From contig NZ_BMRM01000002.1 of NCBI RefSeq assembly GCF_014648635.1, forward strand, positions 186,001 through 250,000: a stretch of DNA of 64,000 nucleotides. Direction: 5' to 3'. The DNA is from Streptomyces cinerochromogenes (lineage in GTDB: Bacteria > Actinomycetota > Actinomycetes > Streptomycetales > Streptomycetaceae). The notes beneath the pieces are model-generated. The model was not told the origin of the DNA and ran no database searches. It was given only the letters and a program-made list of their open reading frames with translations. Position numbers and translations under genes: made by a program. Positions 1 through 8,942 of the stretch are shown here, piece by piece (the stretch's first letter is position 1; every line of letters starts with the position of its first letter).

Positions 1-781
1 GCTGACCGACCGTCCCGATGAGCGCCGGCAGGTACCCGCGCACGCCCTGCATGCCGCGCAGCCACCACTGCCCGTACACGTGCGCCGAGCGCCGCTCGAT
101 CCCGGCGACGAGCCGGTCCACCGCGGGCCCCAGCGGGTACGTCTTGTTCGACGGCCACGGCAGCCGCTGCCGCAGCTCCCGCATGACGTCGTCCTGGTCG
201 GCGCCGCGCACCATGTCGGTGTCGGTCCAGGACAGGTAGCCGACACCGACGCGCACCCCCTGGTAGCCGACCTCGGCGCGCAGACTGTGCGCGTACGCCT
301 CCACGCCCGACTTGGACGCGCAGTACGCCGTCATCATCGGGGCCGGGGTGATCGCGGCGAGCGAGGCGATCTGCAGCAGATAGCCGCGGCTCTCCACCAG
401 CACCGGCAGGAACGCGCGCGCGGTCACCGCCGAACCGATCAGGTTCACCTCGATCACCCGCCGCCAGGCCTGCGGATCGGAGTCGGCGAAGGGCCCGCCG
501 GTCGCCACGCCCGCGTTGGCGACGACGATGTCGACCTTCCCGAACCGCGCCTTCACCTCCTGCGCGACCCGGCTCATCGTCTCGTGGTCGGTGACATCGG
601 CGTACCAGTGGGCGCTGTCGCTGTGCAGCCGCCCGGAGACCTCCTTGAGGGCCTCCTCCTCCAGCCCGACCAGCGCGACCTTCGCCCCGCGCGCGGACAG
701 TTTGCGTGCCAGCAGCTCGCCGACACCGCGGGCCGCTCCGGTGACGACCGCGACCTGTCCTTCGAGGCTGACCCTGCTCAT
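1..781 (-). CDS. Short-chain dehydrogenase/reductase, 3' end cut by window edge
   Basis: The reverse strand reads as a classical SDR from ATG at 781. It has the Rossmann glycine motif TGAARGVG near residues 15-22, the NAG motif (VVANAG) and the catalytic YCASK (Tyr-x-x-x-Lys) motif. About 260 residues are visible and the stop lies outside the window, so this is a partial gene. SDRs of this type oxidise or reduce an alcohol/ketone with NAD(P)H in the cytoplasm. Its ATG overlaps the TGA of the upstream hydrolase (ATGA), so the two are translationally coupled. As third gene after a Baeyer-Villiger-like monooxygenase and a hydrolase, it probably acts in the same ketone, lipid or steroid-like degradation route; the substrate is inferred, not visible. 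Confidence 0.88.
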   Translation of the reverse strand, partial: MSRVSLEGQVAVVTGAARGVGELLARKLSARGAKVALVGLEEEALKEVSGRLHSDSAHWYADVTDHETMSRVAQEVKARFGKVDIVVANAGVATGGPFADSDPQAWRRVIEVNLIGSAVTARAFLPVLVESRGYLLQIASLAAITPAPMMTAYCASKSGVEAYAHSLRAEVGYQGVRVGVGYLSWTDTDMVRGADQDDVMRELRQRLPWPSNKTYPLGPAVDRLVAGIERRSAHVYGQWWLRGMQGVRGYLPALIGTVGQ

Positions 782-1776
782 GCGCTCTCCTTGGTCTGCG
801 GGGGAGTCTCCGCCTTCTGCGCGGGAATCTCCGCGGGGATCTCCGCGGCGGCGGAACCGTGCTCGGGGGAGGCCCCCGTGACGTACGTGCCGACGAGTTC
901 GCGGATCCGGCCGGTCACCAGCTCGGGTGCCTCGACCGGAGTCATGTGGCCGATGCCGGGCAGCTCGGTGACGCCGACACAGTGCGGCAGCGCGGCCGCC
1001 AGCGCACGGGCGTGCACCGGGGGCGTGAGCCGGTCGTCCGCGCCCTGGACCACCGCGGTGGGCGGGTGCAACTGCCGTACCCCGTCGTCGAGATCGAGCC
1101 CGGCGAGGACGGCCGACCAGGCGTACCGCACGGCGCGCGGACAGGCGTGCACGATCCGCGCGCACGCCTCCACGCGGTCCGGGGCGGAACCGGCGCCCAT
1201 GGTGGCGTACTTCAGGACGCGCATCGCCAGCGGGGTGACCGGACCGAGAGGGGCGCGGGAACCGAGGACGCGCCCGGTGATCCAGGTGCGCACCCGCCCG
1301 GCGCGCAACGGCACCACGCGCGCCTCGGCGACCAGCCGCGAACTGCCCGTGCTGCACAGCAGAACCGCGGCGGCGTGGTCCCGGAAGCGGGGGCGGCCGG
1401 CCGCGGCCATGACCGTCATGCCGCCCATGGAGTGGCCGACGACGAGCGCCTTCTCCCCGGGCGCGAGGGTCGCCGCGAGCACCGCTTCGAGATCGTCCGC
1501 CAGCGCCCGGGTGGTGCACGCGGGGTTCGCGGGGCTGCGCCCGTGCCCCCGCTGGTCGTAGGCGATCACCCGGTGGTCGGCGGCCAGTTCCCGTATCTGG
1601 GCCGCCCAGAACGCCGTGGAGCAGGTCCAGCCGTGGGAGAGGACGACCGGGGGCGCGCCCTCGGAGCCGTGCACCTCGACGTGCAGCCGCGCGCCGTCGG
1701 CGGAGACGGCGGTGAGGGTGCGGACCGGGACGGGCGGGGCGTAGGGGCCGCTCGTGACGGAGGCGGTGCGGCTCAT
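778..1776 (-). CDS. Alpha/beta hydrolase fold protein
   Basis: A 332-residue alpha/beta hydrolase. The oxyanion-hole motif SHGW, the nucleophile elbow GHSMGG (Ser nucleophile), an Asp in the QGADDRLTP segment and a late His in GIGHMTP make up a complete catalytic triad. The longer reading frame upstream of residue 1 is only a shadow of the monooxygenase. The chosen ATG at 1776 overlaps the TGA of the monooxygenase gene (ATGA). It is the middle gene of the three-gene operon, so a plausible role is hydrolysis of the ester or lactone made by the monooxygenase. The C-terminal 40 residues are Ala/Glu/Pro-rich and probably disordered. Confidence 0.87.
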   Translation of the reverse strand: MSRTASVTSGPYAPPVPVRTLTAVSADGARLHVEVHGSEGAPPVVLSHGWTCSTAFWAAQIRELAADHRVIAYDQRGHGRSPANPACTTRALADDLEAVLAATLAPGEKALVVGHSMGGMTVMAAAGRPRFRDHAAAVLLCSTGSSRLVAEARVVPLRAGRVRTWITGRVLGSRAPLGPVTPLAMRVLKYATMGAGSAPDRVEACARIVHACPRAVRYAWSAVLAGLDLDDGVRQLHPPTAVVQGADDRLTPPVHARALAAALPHCVGVTELPGIGHMTPVEAPELVTGRIRELVGTYVTGASPEHGSAAAEIPAEIPAQKAETPPQTKESA

Positions 1777-3281
1777 GCGACGGCCTCGCTCGTCCGCTCG
1801 GAGACCGCGGCGGGCCTGCGGATCACCTCGTACTCCGCGAGGTCCACCCGCCGGGTCGCGCGCCGGAACTCGGTGGTCGTACCGGGCCAGATGGTGGTGT
1901 TGCGGCCGCTCGCGTCCAGGTACCAGCTGGTGCAGCCACCGGTGTTCCACACCGTCCGCTCCATCCGTTCCTGGACCCGCCGGTTCCAGGCATCGACCGC
2001 CGAGGGCCGGGCATCGAGGGCCGCACGGCCTCCGAGGACGTCCAGTTGCCGCAGGTAGTCGGCCATGTAGTTCAGCTGGGACTCGATCATGAGGATCATG
2101 GAGGAGTTCCCCAGACCGGTGTTGGGGCCGATGATCGTCATCCAGTTCGGGAACCCGGCCGCCGAGGCGCCGCGCAGCGCCTGCATGCCGTTCTTCCAGG
2201 ACTCGGCGAGCGTGATGCCCTCCGCGCCGACCACCCGCTCGGCGATGGGCATGTCCGTGACGTGGAAGCCCGTACCGAAGACGATCGCGTCGACCTCGGC
2301 CTCGGTGCCGTCGGCGGCCACGACCGTGGACCCGCGGACCTCGCTGAGCCCGCTGGCCACGACGTCCACGTTGGGCTGGGCCAGCGCCGGGTAGTACGTG
2401 CTGGACAGCAGGATCCGCTTGCAGCCGATGCGGTAGTCCGGGGTGAGCTTGGCGCGCAGGGCCGGGTCCTTCACGGCACGGGCCATGTTCCGCTTGGCGA
2501 GCTGCTCGACGAGGCCGAGTTCGTCCGGTCGCTTGGTGAACGCCTGCACCTGCAGCTCCCGGATGCCCCACAGCAGGCCGCGCCGGGCCTGGGCGGTGAC
2601 GGGCAGCCGCCGGTGCAGCCACCGCTCGGCGCCGCTGATCGCCCGGTCGACGCGGGGCATCACCCACGGCGGGGTGCGCTGGAAGAGCGTGAGCCGGCCG
2701 ACCCGGGGCTGGATGGCGGGCACGATCTGGATCGCGGAGGCGCCGGTGCCGACCATGGCGACCCGCTTGCCGCGCAGGTCGTAGTCGTGGTCCCAGCGGG
2801 CGGAGTGGAAGACCTTGCCGGGGAAGGAGTCCAGGCCCGGGATCGCGGGGATCTTCGGGTCGGACAGCGGCCCGGTGGCGGAGACCACGACGTCGGCGGT
2901 CAGCGCGCCGCGGGTGGTCTCGATGTTCCACCGCAGCTTGTCGTTGTCCCAGGTCATGAGCTTGACCTCGGAGTCGAGACGCAGGTGGGGGCGCAGTCCG
3001 AAGAGGTCGGTGACGTGCTCCAGGTAGGCCCGGATGTGGCGCTGCCCGGAGAAGGTGCGCGGCCAGTCGGGGTTGGGCGCGAAGGAGAAGGAGTACAGGT
3101 GCGAGGGCACGTCGCAGGCGCACCCGGGGTAGCTGTTGTCCCGCCAGGTGCCGCCGACGCTGTCGGCGCGCTCCAGGACGACGAAGTCGGTGACTCCCTC
3201 GCGGCGCAGCCGGACGGCGGCCCCCAGACCGCCGAACCCGGACCCGATCACCGCCACCCGTACATGCTCGTGCTCGGCCAT
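1773..3281 (-). CDS. Flavin-containing monooxygenase, Baeyer-Villiger type
   Basis: About 502 residues. The N-terminal FAD-binding GxGxxG is seen as GSGFGGLG near residue 13, and a second nucleotide-binding GTGASA motif lies in the middle (NADPH site). The central FQRTPPWV segment is typical of Baeyer-Villiger/flavin monooxygenases that turn ketones into esters or lactones. The start was set at ATG 3281 rather than an upstream ATG because a GGAGG sits 7 nt before it. It leads the monooxygenase-hydrolase-dehydrogenase operon and is divergent from a MerR regulator; a perfect inverted repeat lies about 30 nt upstream. The substrate cannot be read from sequence. Confidence 0.88.
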   Translation of the reverse strand: MAEHEHVRVAVIGSGFGGLGAAVRLRREGVTDFVVLERADSVGGTWRDNSYPGCACDVPSHLYSFSFAPNPDWPRTFSGQRHIRAYLEHVTDLFGLRPHLRLDSEVKLMTWDNDKLRWNIETTRGALTADVVVSATGPLSDPKIPAIPGLDSFPGKVFHSARWDHDYDLRGKRVAMVGTGASAIQIVPAIQPRVGRLTLFQRTPPWVMPRVDRAISGAERWLHRRLPVTAQARRGLLWGIRELQVQAFTKRPDELGLVEQLAKRNMARAVKDPALRAKLTPDYRIGCKRILLSSTYYPALAQPNVDVVASGLSEVRGSTVVAADGTEAEVDAIVFGTGFHVTDMPIAERVVGAEGITLAESWKNGMQALRGASAAGFPNWMTIIGPNTGLGNSSMILMIESQLNYMADYLRQLDVLGGRAALDARPSAVDAWNRRVQERMERTVWNTGGCTSWYLDASGRNTTIWPGTTTEFRRATRRVDLAEYEVIRRPAAVSERTSEAVA

Positions 3282-3312
3282 CCCGAAGCCTCCACGCATC
3301 ACCTAGGACTCT

Positions 3313-3328
3313 GCCAGTGATTACTGGC
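3313..3328. promoter_or_regulatory. Inverted-repeat operator in the monooxygenase/MerR divergent region
   Basis: GCCAGT-GATT-ACTGGC is a perfect 6-bp inverted repeat with a 4-bp centre, placed 32-47 nt upstream of the monooxygenase start and in the gap shared with the divergent merR-type gene. Position and symmetry suggest a regulator-binding site; which regulator binds is inferred. Confidence 0.5.
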
Positions 3329-3401
3329 GCAATGGGACTGTAGAGCAGTCGCGTACCGAGCGGTAGGGGGCGGAAGAGGGAAAGTTACCCCCGGTACGCC
3401 A

Positions 3402-3407
3402 TAGGCT
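3402..3407 (+). promoter_or_regulatory. -10 hexamer of a leaderless promoter for the MerR gene
   Basis: TAGGCT lies 6 nt before the GTG start at 3414, the usual spacing for a Streptomyces leaderless transcript. No ribosome-binding site precedes this GTG. Confidence 0.4.
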
Positions 3408-3413
3408 GCGGGA

Positions 3414-4076
3414 GTGGCAGAGGACGCAGAACACCCCGGAACCAGGCGTGAGTACCGCATGGAGGAGCTGGCCCGGCTGGCCGGCATCACCGTGCGCACC
3501 CTGCGCTTCTACCGCGAACGCAAGCTGATACCACCGCCGCGCCGCGAGGGCCGTATCGCCTGGTACGACGACCACCACCTGGCCCGGCTGCGCACCATCG
3601 CCACCCTGCTGGAGCGCGGCCACACCCTGAACGGCATCGCGGAACTCGCCGACGCCCTCGACCAGGGCCGCGATGTCGCCGACCTGCTCGGCGTCGGCAC
3701 CCCCACCGAGGAGGAGCCGGTCCGCCTCACCCCGGAGGAACTCGCCGCCCGCTTCGAGGGCGAGGTCACCCCGGAGAACCTCGCCGCCGCCATGGAACTG
3801 GGCTACCTCGGCACCGACGGCGACACGATCGTCCACATCAGCCGGCGGCTGCTGGACGTCTCCTCCGCGCTGGTCCGCGAGGGCATCCCGCTCGCCGAGG
3901 TCCTGTCGGCCGGCGCCCGCGTCCGCGAACACGCCGACGCCCTGGCCGAACTCTTCGCCGACCTCGTCCTGCGCCACGCCCCCGAGGAGGACCTGCAACG
4001 GCTGCGCCCGCTGGCCCGCAGCGTCGTGGAGGCGGAACTCTCACTGGCACTGGACCGCCGGCTGAACAAAGGCTGA
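3414..4076 (+). CDS. MerR family transcriptional regulator
   Basis: A 220-residue cytoplasmic DNA-binding regulator. The winged-helix MerR domain starts at about residue 14 with MEELARLAGITVRTLRFYRE and continues with the wing residues, followed by a long dimerisation helix and a helical C-terminal part of about 140 residues. No Cys cluster for metal sensing is seen, so the ligand is probably organic. GTG 3414 was chosen because a TAGGCT -10 box precedes it by 6 nt; an internal ATG at 3459 would cut the domain edge. It is divergent from the monooxygenase operon and probably controls it. Confidence 0.85.
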   Translation: MAEDAEHPGTRREYRMEELARLAGITVRTLRFYRERKLIPPPRREGRIAWYDDHHLARLRTIATLLERGHTLNGIAELADALDQGRDVADLLGVGTPTEEEPVRLTPEELAARFEGEVTPENLAAAMELGYLGTDGDTIVHISRRLLDVSSALVREGIPLAEVLSAGARVREHADALAELFADLVLRHAPEEDLQRLRPLARSVVEAELSLALDRRLNKG

Positions 4077-4220
4077 GGGCCTGCCCGTTCACTCCATCGG
4101 GGTAGCTTTCCGGCAAGCGGGTACGCACGTCGACCCGACCTCCGACAGTGAGATCGAAAAGGCCCCGGCGGCTGTGCCACCAGCCCCGGGGTACGGCCGA
4201 CCCTGTCCAGGAGTGTCGAC

Positions 4221-5561
4221 ATGCCCCACCATAGCCAGCCCTCGGCTTTGCCCACCGGCACCGAGCCGCTCTCCGCCAGGCACCCCCGGGCGGTGGCAGC
4301 GGTGCGTCTGAGTTGCCTGACCAGCGTGACGACGTCGCCGGATCGCCAGCGTTCCGCCGTCCAGCGCTGCGTGGACCACCTAGGCCTCCAGCTGGTCGCC
4401 GAAGCCTGGGACCTTGGCGTCTCGGCCCGTGCGACGTCTCCGTTCGAGAGGCCGGCGCTCTCTTCCTGGCTTCAGCGGCCCTACGCGTACGAGGCCGTCG
4501 TCTGGTCGCACGTGGACCGTGCCGTGCGCTCCGTGGAGCACATGACCGAGTTGATCGACTGGTCCCGCCGACACGGCCGGACCCTCGCCTTCGGCATGCC
4601 CGAGGACGACGTCCCTCTCGTGGTGACGCCGCTGGCAGGCGACTCCGTCATCCGGCGCTGCATGGAACTGGCCCGGGACGCCCAACGTGAGGTTGAGACC
4701 ATCTCCGCACGCCTCACCAGTTGTCACGCCACCCTGCGTGAGGCGGGCCGCTACGCCGGCGGACTGGTGCCGTTCGGCTACCGGAAGGCACCCCATCCCT
4801 CGGGCAGCGGATGGGGTCTGGCCCTCGATCCCGAGACCGCCCCCCTCGTACGGTCGCTGGTGAGCGAGGTGCGAGCCGGGCGCTCGCTGACCGCCCTCGC
4901 ACGCGAACTCAACGATCAGGGCGTGCCGGTCCCACGAGACCGCCATGCCCAGCTCCAGGGGCGCCGAACGGGCGGCCGCCGCCACGGACGCGACTTCGAC
5001 CGCTTCCGGTGGACGTCCGGCACTCTGTCGAAGGTGCTGCGCAGCCCGTCGCTCAAGGGCCACCGTACGCATGGCGGGCAGACGGTCCGCGACGCATCGG
5101 GCGCCCCCGTGCTGATCGGGCAGCCCCTGCTGTCCGAGGCCGAGTTCGACGCTCTGCAAGCCGCCCTTCAGGCCCGGTCGAACGGCACCCGCCGCCCACG
5201 GCGCCCGACATCCGCACTGCTCATCGGTGTCGTGCACTGCCGGGGATGCAGCGGGCGCATGTACTTCGCCGCGCGCAAGGACTGTCCGTACGGCGACTAC
5301 GTCTGCCGAGCGACCGCCCGCGGTGACGTGTGCCCGGCACCGGCCGGTGTGCGCTCCGACTGGCTCGAGCAGTACACGCTCGACTGCTACCGCCGAGCGA
5401 CAGGCAAGGAGGCCCCTGCGACCCGCGAGGACCTCCTCCGCGACGGCGTCCGCGTCACCGTCGCCAAGGGCCGACGCGGCGGCGGAGCCGAACGGAACAG
5501 GGGACCGGAGACATCACGCCTGACCTTCACCATCGAGGGCCCGGCCCCGCAGATGGACTGA
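4221..5561 (+). CDS. Serine recombinase family protein, orphan
   Basis: A 446-residue large serine recombinase-like protein. The N-terminus has a resolvase-type domain (RLSCLTSVTTSPDRQR, with a Ser in the expected catalytic position and Arg in DRQR); a recombinase DNA-binding domain follows (GGLVPFGYR, SLVSEVRAGRSLTALARELN, and a TSGTLSKVLRSPSLKGH motif). A zinc ribbon comes next (CRGCSGRMYF ... YVC ... GDVC). Such enzymes cut and join DNA at att sites. The C-terminal coiled-coil region is short compared with phage serine integrases (often 500-600 residues). Start ATG 4221 has GGAG about 8 nt upstream. No other phage or element gene is adjacent, so it may be a remnant of a lost element or a stand-alone recombinase. 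Confidence 0.8.
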   Translation: MPHHSQPSALPTGTEPLSARHPRAVAAVRLSCLTSVTTSPDRQRSAVQRCVDHLGLQLVAEAWDLGVSARATSPFERPALSSWLQRPYAYEAVVWSHVDRAVRSVEHMTELIDWSRRHGRTLAFGMPEDDVPLVVTPLAGDSVIRRCMELARDAQREVETISARLTSCHATLREAGRYAGGLVPFGYRKAPHPSGSGWGLALDPETAPLVRSLVSEVRAGRSLTALARELNDQGVPVPRDRHAQLQGRRTGGRRHGRDFDRFRWTSGTLSKVLRSPSLKGHRTHGGQTVRDASGAPVLIGQPLLSEAEFDALQAALQARSNGTRRPRRPTSALLIGVVHCRGCSGRMYFAARKDCPYGDYVCRATARGDVCPAPAGVRSDWLEQYTLDCYRRATGKEAPATREDLLRDGVRVTVAKGRRGGGAERNRGPETSRLTFTIEGPAPQMD

Positions 5562-5622
5562 GAAGACCGCCGTGGACCGCACGGGGGCCACGCCTGCGGG
5601 CGGGCCTCGCGTGCGGTCGGCC

Positions 5623-6426
5623 TCACATCTCGAAGACCACCGTCACCGGCGCGTGGTCCGACCAGCGCTCCTCGTGGCTGGCCGCCCGCTCCACCACCGC
5701 CTTGACCGCACGCCGGGCGAGCCCCGGCGTCGCCACAGCAAGATCGATGCGCCAACCGGAATCGTTGTCGAAAGCCCGCCCCCGGTACGACCACCAGGTG
5801 TACGGCCCCTCGGCCTCCGGGTGCAGGGCGCGGACCACGTCGACGTACCCGCCCTCGCCGGCCGCGAAGACCCGGCCGAGCCAGTCCCGCTCCTCCGGCA
5901 GGAAGCCGGAGTTCTTGGTGTTGCCGCGCCAGTTCTTCAGGTCGGCCTGCTGGTGGGCGATGTTCCAGTCGCCGCAGACGAGGACCTCGCGCCCGTCGGC
6001 GGCGGCCCGCTCGCGCAGCTCCTTCAGATAAGCGAGGAACTCGCCCATGAAGCGGATCTTCTCGTCCTGCCGTTCGGTGCCGACCTCGCCGGAGGGGAGA
6101 TAGAGGGAGGCCACGGTGACACCGGGCAGCTCGGCCTCGACGTACCGCCCGCTGCCGTCGAACTCGGCGGAGCCGAAGCCGACCCGGACCCGGTCGGGCT
6201 CGCGGCGCGTGTAGAGGGAGACGCCCGCGCGGCCCTTGGCGGCGGCCGGGGCGTGCACCACGTGCCAGCCGTCGGGCTGCCGGACCTCCTCGGGCAGCTG
6301 GTGCGGCTCGGCGCGCACCTCCTGCAGGCAGACCACGTCCGCCTCGGTCCCGGCGAGCCACTCCACGAAGCCCTTCTTCGCGGCGGCCCGCAGTCCGTTC
6401 ACGTTCACCGAGGTCACAGTCAGCAC
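5623..6426 (-). CDS. xthA: Exodeoxyribonuclease III (AP endonuclease family)
   Basis: About 267 residues of the EEP nuclease fold. The order SVNVNGLR, LQEVRAEP (metal-binding Glu), CGDWNIAHQQADLKN, WWSYRGRAFDNDSGWRIDL and the final SDHAPV (catalytic His) matches exonuclease III/AP endonucleases, which repair abasic sites and trim 3' ends. The start was placed at GTG 6426 because a TATCGT -10 box lies 6 nt upstream, consistent with a leaderless transcript; the longer frame would add seven non-conserved residues. It is divergent from the GNAT gene. Confidence 0.9.
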   Translation of the reverse strand: MLTVTSVNVNGLRAAAKKGFVEWLAGTEADVVCLQEVRAEPHQLPEEVRQPDGWHVVHAPAAAKGRAGVSLYTRREPDRVRVGFGSAEFDGSGRYVEAELPGVTVASLYLPSGEVGTERQDEKIRFMGEFLAYLKELRERAAADGREVLVCGDWNIAHQQADLKNWRGNTKNSGFLPEERDWLGRVFAAGEGGYVDVVRALHPEAEGPYTWWSYRGRAFDNDSGWRIDLAVATPGLARRAVKAVVERAASHEERWSDHAPVTVVFEM

Positions 6427-6432
6427 CAGGGC

Positions 6433-6438
6433 ACGATA
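6433..6438 (-). promoter_or_regulatory. -10 hexamer of a leaderless promoter for the exonuclease III gene
   Basis: TATCGT on the reverse strand, 6 nt before the GTG start at 6426. Confidence 0.45.
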
Positions 6439-6493
6439 CCGGCACACTGGTCGGGGTCCGCAAAATCACGGACCCCCACCGCCTGCATAGAAG

Positions 6494-6499
6494 TACGAT
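6494..6499 (+). promoter_or_regulatory. -10 hexamer of a leaderless promoter for the GNAT gene
   Basis: TACGAT ends 7 nt before the ATG at 6507, with no ribosome-binding site between them. Confidence 0.5.
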
Positions 6500-6506
6500 A
6501 CCCAGC

Positions 6507-6983
6507 ATGAATATTCGCCGTGTTCGCTTCGACCACCCCGACGCCGTGAAGCTCAACGACGAGGTCCAGGCCGAGTACCACCTGCGCTACGGCGACGGGG
6601 GCGACGCCACGGCCCTGGACGCCGCGGACTTCGACCCGCCCCGCGGCGCGTACCTGATCGCGTACGACGAGTACGACCGCCCGGTGGCCACCGGCGGCTG
6701 GCGCAGCCAGGACCGCAACGAGGAGGGCAACGAGGACGGCGACGCCGAGCTGAAGCGGATGTTCGTCATCGAGGAGATGCGCGGACGGGGCCTGGCCCGC
6801 CGGATCCTCGCGGCCCTGGAGGAGGACGCCCGCATGGCCGGCCGGATCCGCATGGTCCTGGAGACCGGCACCAAGCAGCCGGAGGCCATAGCCCTGTACA
6901 CCTCCAGCGGCTACGAGCCGTGCACCAAGTTCGGCTACTACCGCCACCACGAGGAGAGCCTCTGCTACGCCAAGCGGCTCTGA
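6507..6983 (+). CDS. GNAT family N-acetyltransferase
   Basis: A 158-residue single-domain acetyltransferase. The acetyl-CoA pyrophosphate-binding motif is seen as EEMRGRGLARRIL around residues 89-101, preceded by the KRMFV strand and followed by LETGTKQPEAIALYTSSGYE, which is typical of GNAT motif B. It would transfer acetyl from acetyl-CoA to a small amine or protein N-terminus in the cytoplasm; the acceptor is unknown. Transcription is probably leaderless (-10 at 6494-6499). Confidence 0.85.
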   Translation: MNIRRVRFDHPDAVKLNDEVQAEYHLRYGDGGDATALDAADFDPPRGAYLIAYDEYDRPVATGGWRSQDRNEEGNEDGDAELKRMFVIEEMRGRGLARRILAALEEDARMAGRIRMVLETGTKQPEAIALYTSSGYEPCTKFGYYRHHEESLCYAKRL

Positions 6984-7120
6984 GCGGACGCGGGTCATCG
7001 GCGGAGCCGATGGGGGCATCGGTTTCCCTGCCCAGCGGGCCGTGGACCCGGCCCGGTGCCCGGTCATAGCTTCTTGCGGTGTCGGCCGCGCACGACGGCC
7101 GGCGACCTCAGGAGGGTGGC

Positions 7121-8098
7121 ATGAGCGGCAGGGGCGGGACCGGGGACGGCACGAGCGCACCGAGCGCGTCCGCGCGCCGGGAGACACGCGGGGCGGTCGA
7201 GCTGACGGCGGCGATGCTGCTGTCCGGCACCATCGGCGTCTTCGTGGTCGAGTCCGGCGCCTCGCCGTTCACCGTGGTCTTCTACCGGTGCGTGTTCGGC
7301 GCGCTGTTCCTCGGCCTGTACTGCCTGGCCCGCGGTTTCTTCCGCGACCACGGCTTCACCCCGAAGAAGCTCGCCCTCGCCGCGCTCGGCGGGGTGTTCA
7401 TCGTCTTCAACTGGGCGTTCCTCTTCGAGGCGTACGGCAGGACGTCCATCTCGGTGGCCACCGTGGTCTACCACACCCAGCCGTTCTTCGTGGTCCTGCT
7501 CGGCGCCCTGTTCTTCAGGGAGCGGATCACCCGGCAGAAGGCCGGCTGGCTGCTCGTCGCCTTCCTCGGCCTCGTCCTGGTCGCCGGTGTCTCCGCCTCC
7601 GACCTCTCCGGTGACGGCGCCTACCTGGTGGGCCTCGGATACGCGCTGCTGGCCGCCCTGTTCTACGGCCTGTCCACGATCATCACCAAGCGTGTGACCG
7701 GCGTCCGGCCCCATCTGGTCGCCCTGGTGCAGGTGCTGCTCGGCATCCCGCTGCTGCTGCCCTTCACCCGGCTCGGCGAGAGCGCCCACCTCGGCACCGG
7801 CTGGGCCTGGCTCGCGGGCCTCGGCTTCCTGCACACCGGCGTCATGTACGTCCTGATGTACTCCGCGTACCAGAAGCTTCCCACCGCGAAGATCGCCGTC
7901 CTGGCCTTCGTCTACCCGGCCGCCGCCCTGCTGAGCGACTGGGCCGTCTACGGCCACCACGTCACCTGGGTCCAGGCCCTGGGCATCCCGCTGATCGTGG
8001 CCGCGTCCCTCGGCACCAACCTGGGCCGGCGCCCCCGGCTCAGGCGGGCGCGCCCTGCGGTGCGTCCTGGCGCATCAGCCGCGTCGCCTGGTCGATGA
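7121..8098 (+). CDS. EamA/DMT family transporter
   Basis: About 325 residues with ten hydrophobic segments arranged as two EamA repeats (first repeat around AAMLLSGTIGVFVVESG to FLGLVLVAGV, second from YLVGLGYALLAALFYGLST). These inner-membrane proteins export small metabolites or drugs. The start was placed at ATG 7121, preceded by GGAGG at 7 nt, rather than at the upstream GTG at 7079. The 3' end overlaps the convergent LysR gene by 59 bp, and that regulator is likely to act on this transporter. Confidence 0.87.
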   Translation: MSGRGGTGDGTSAPSASARRETRGAVELTAAMLLSGTIGVFVVESGASPFTVVFYRCVFGALFLGLYCLARGFFRDHGFTPKKLALAALGGVFIVFNWAFLFEAYGRTSISVATVVYHTQPFFVVLLGALFFRERITRQKAGWLLVAFLGLVLVAGVSASDLSGDGAYLVGLGYALLAALFYGLSTIITKRVTGVRPHLVALVQVLLGIPLLLPFTRLGESAHLGTGWAWLAGLGFLHTGVMYVLMYSAYQKLPTAKIAVLAFVYPAAALLSDWAVYGHHVTWVQALGIPLIVAASLGTNLGRRPRLRRARPAVRPGASAASPGR

Positions 8099-8942
8099 AC
8101 AGCTGCGACTCCCGCGACAGCCGCCGCCCGCCGCGCCACGCGAGCTGCGTGTACACGGAGAACGGCGCCTCCCACGGCAGCGCCGCCATCTCGCCCTTCT
8201 CCAGTTCGGCGGCGACGGTGACCGCGGGAAGCAGCGAGATCCCCAGCCCGGAGGCGACGCCCTTCTTGATCGCCTCGATCGTTCCGAACTCCAGGAACGG
8301 CGCGCTCGTCACGCCCCGCAGCTCCGCCTCGAACAGGTCGCGGTAGGCGCATCCGGCCTCTGTGCCCAGCACGGACACCGACCGCAGGTCGGTTCGGGAC
8401 AGCTCGCCGCGCCGCGCCAGCGGATGGCCGGGGGCCGCGACGAGGACGAGGGGCTCCTCGGCCAGCACCACCGACTCCAGCCCCGGATGCCGCGTCTCCT
8501 GCTCCAGCAGGAACCCGATGTCGAAGGTGCCCTGGCGCAGCGCGTGCCGGGTGTCGGCGCACAGGCTCGGCCGCAGCGAGAGCTGCACCTTCGGGTAGCG
8601 GTGGTGGAAGAACTCCAGCAGCGGCGGCATGCGGTAGGAGGTGATGCTCTCCATGGTGCCGATCACCAGGGTCCCCGAGGGGCCGTCCCCGCCCGCCACG
8701 TCCGCGCGTGCCGCCTCGACCAGTTCCAGGATCTGCTCGGCGTACTCCAGCAGTTTCTCCCCGGCGGGAGTCAGCCGGATCCGCCCGCCGAGCCGGTCGA
8801 ACAGCTCCACGCCCAGCGAGGTCTCCAGCGCGCGGACCTGGCTCGTCACACTCGACTGCGCGTAGCTGAGTTCCTCGGCGGCGCGCGTGAAGCTCAGCAG
8901 CGCCGCGACCTTCCGGAACGTCACCAGGTGGCGTATCTCCAC
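8040..8942 (-). CDS. LysR family transcriptional regulator
   Basis: A 300-residue protein with the canonical LysR N-terminal helix-turn-helix (MEIRHLVTFRKVA ... SFTRAAEELSYAQSSVTSQVRALE) followed by a periplasmic-binding-protein-like effector domain from about residue 90 (GTLVIGTMESITSYRMP). It binds DNA as a tetramer and responds to a small metabolite. It converges with and overlaps the EamA transporter. The upstream gap to tRNA-Ala is short and no divergent target gene is present. Confidence 0.88.
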   Translation of the reverse strand: MEIRHLVTFRKVAALLSFTRAAEELSYAQSSVTSQVRALETSLGVELFDRLGGRIRLTPAGEKLLEYAEQILELVEAARADVAGGDGPSGTLVIGTMESITSYRMPPLLEFFHHRYPKVQLSLRPSLCADTRHALRQGTFDIGFLLEQETRHPGLESVVLAEEPLVLVAAPGHPLARRGELSRTDLRSVSVLGTEAGCAYRDLFEAELRGVTSAPFLEFGTIEAIKKGVASGLGISLLPAVTVAAELEKGEMAALPWEAPFSVYTQLAWRGGRRLSRESQLFIDQATRLMRQDAPQGAPA

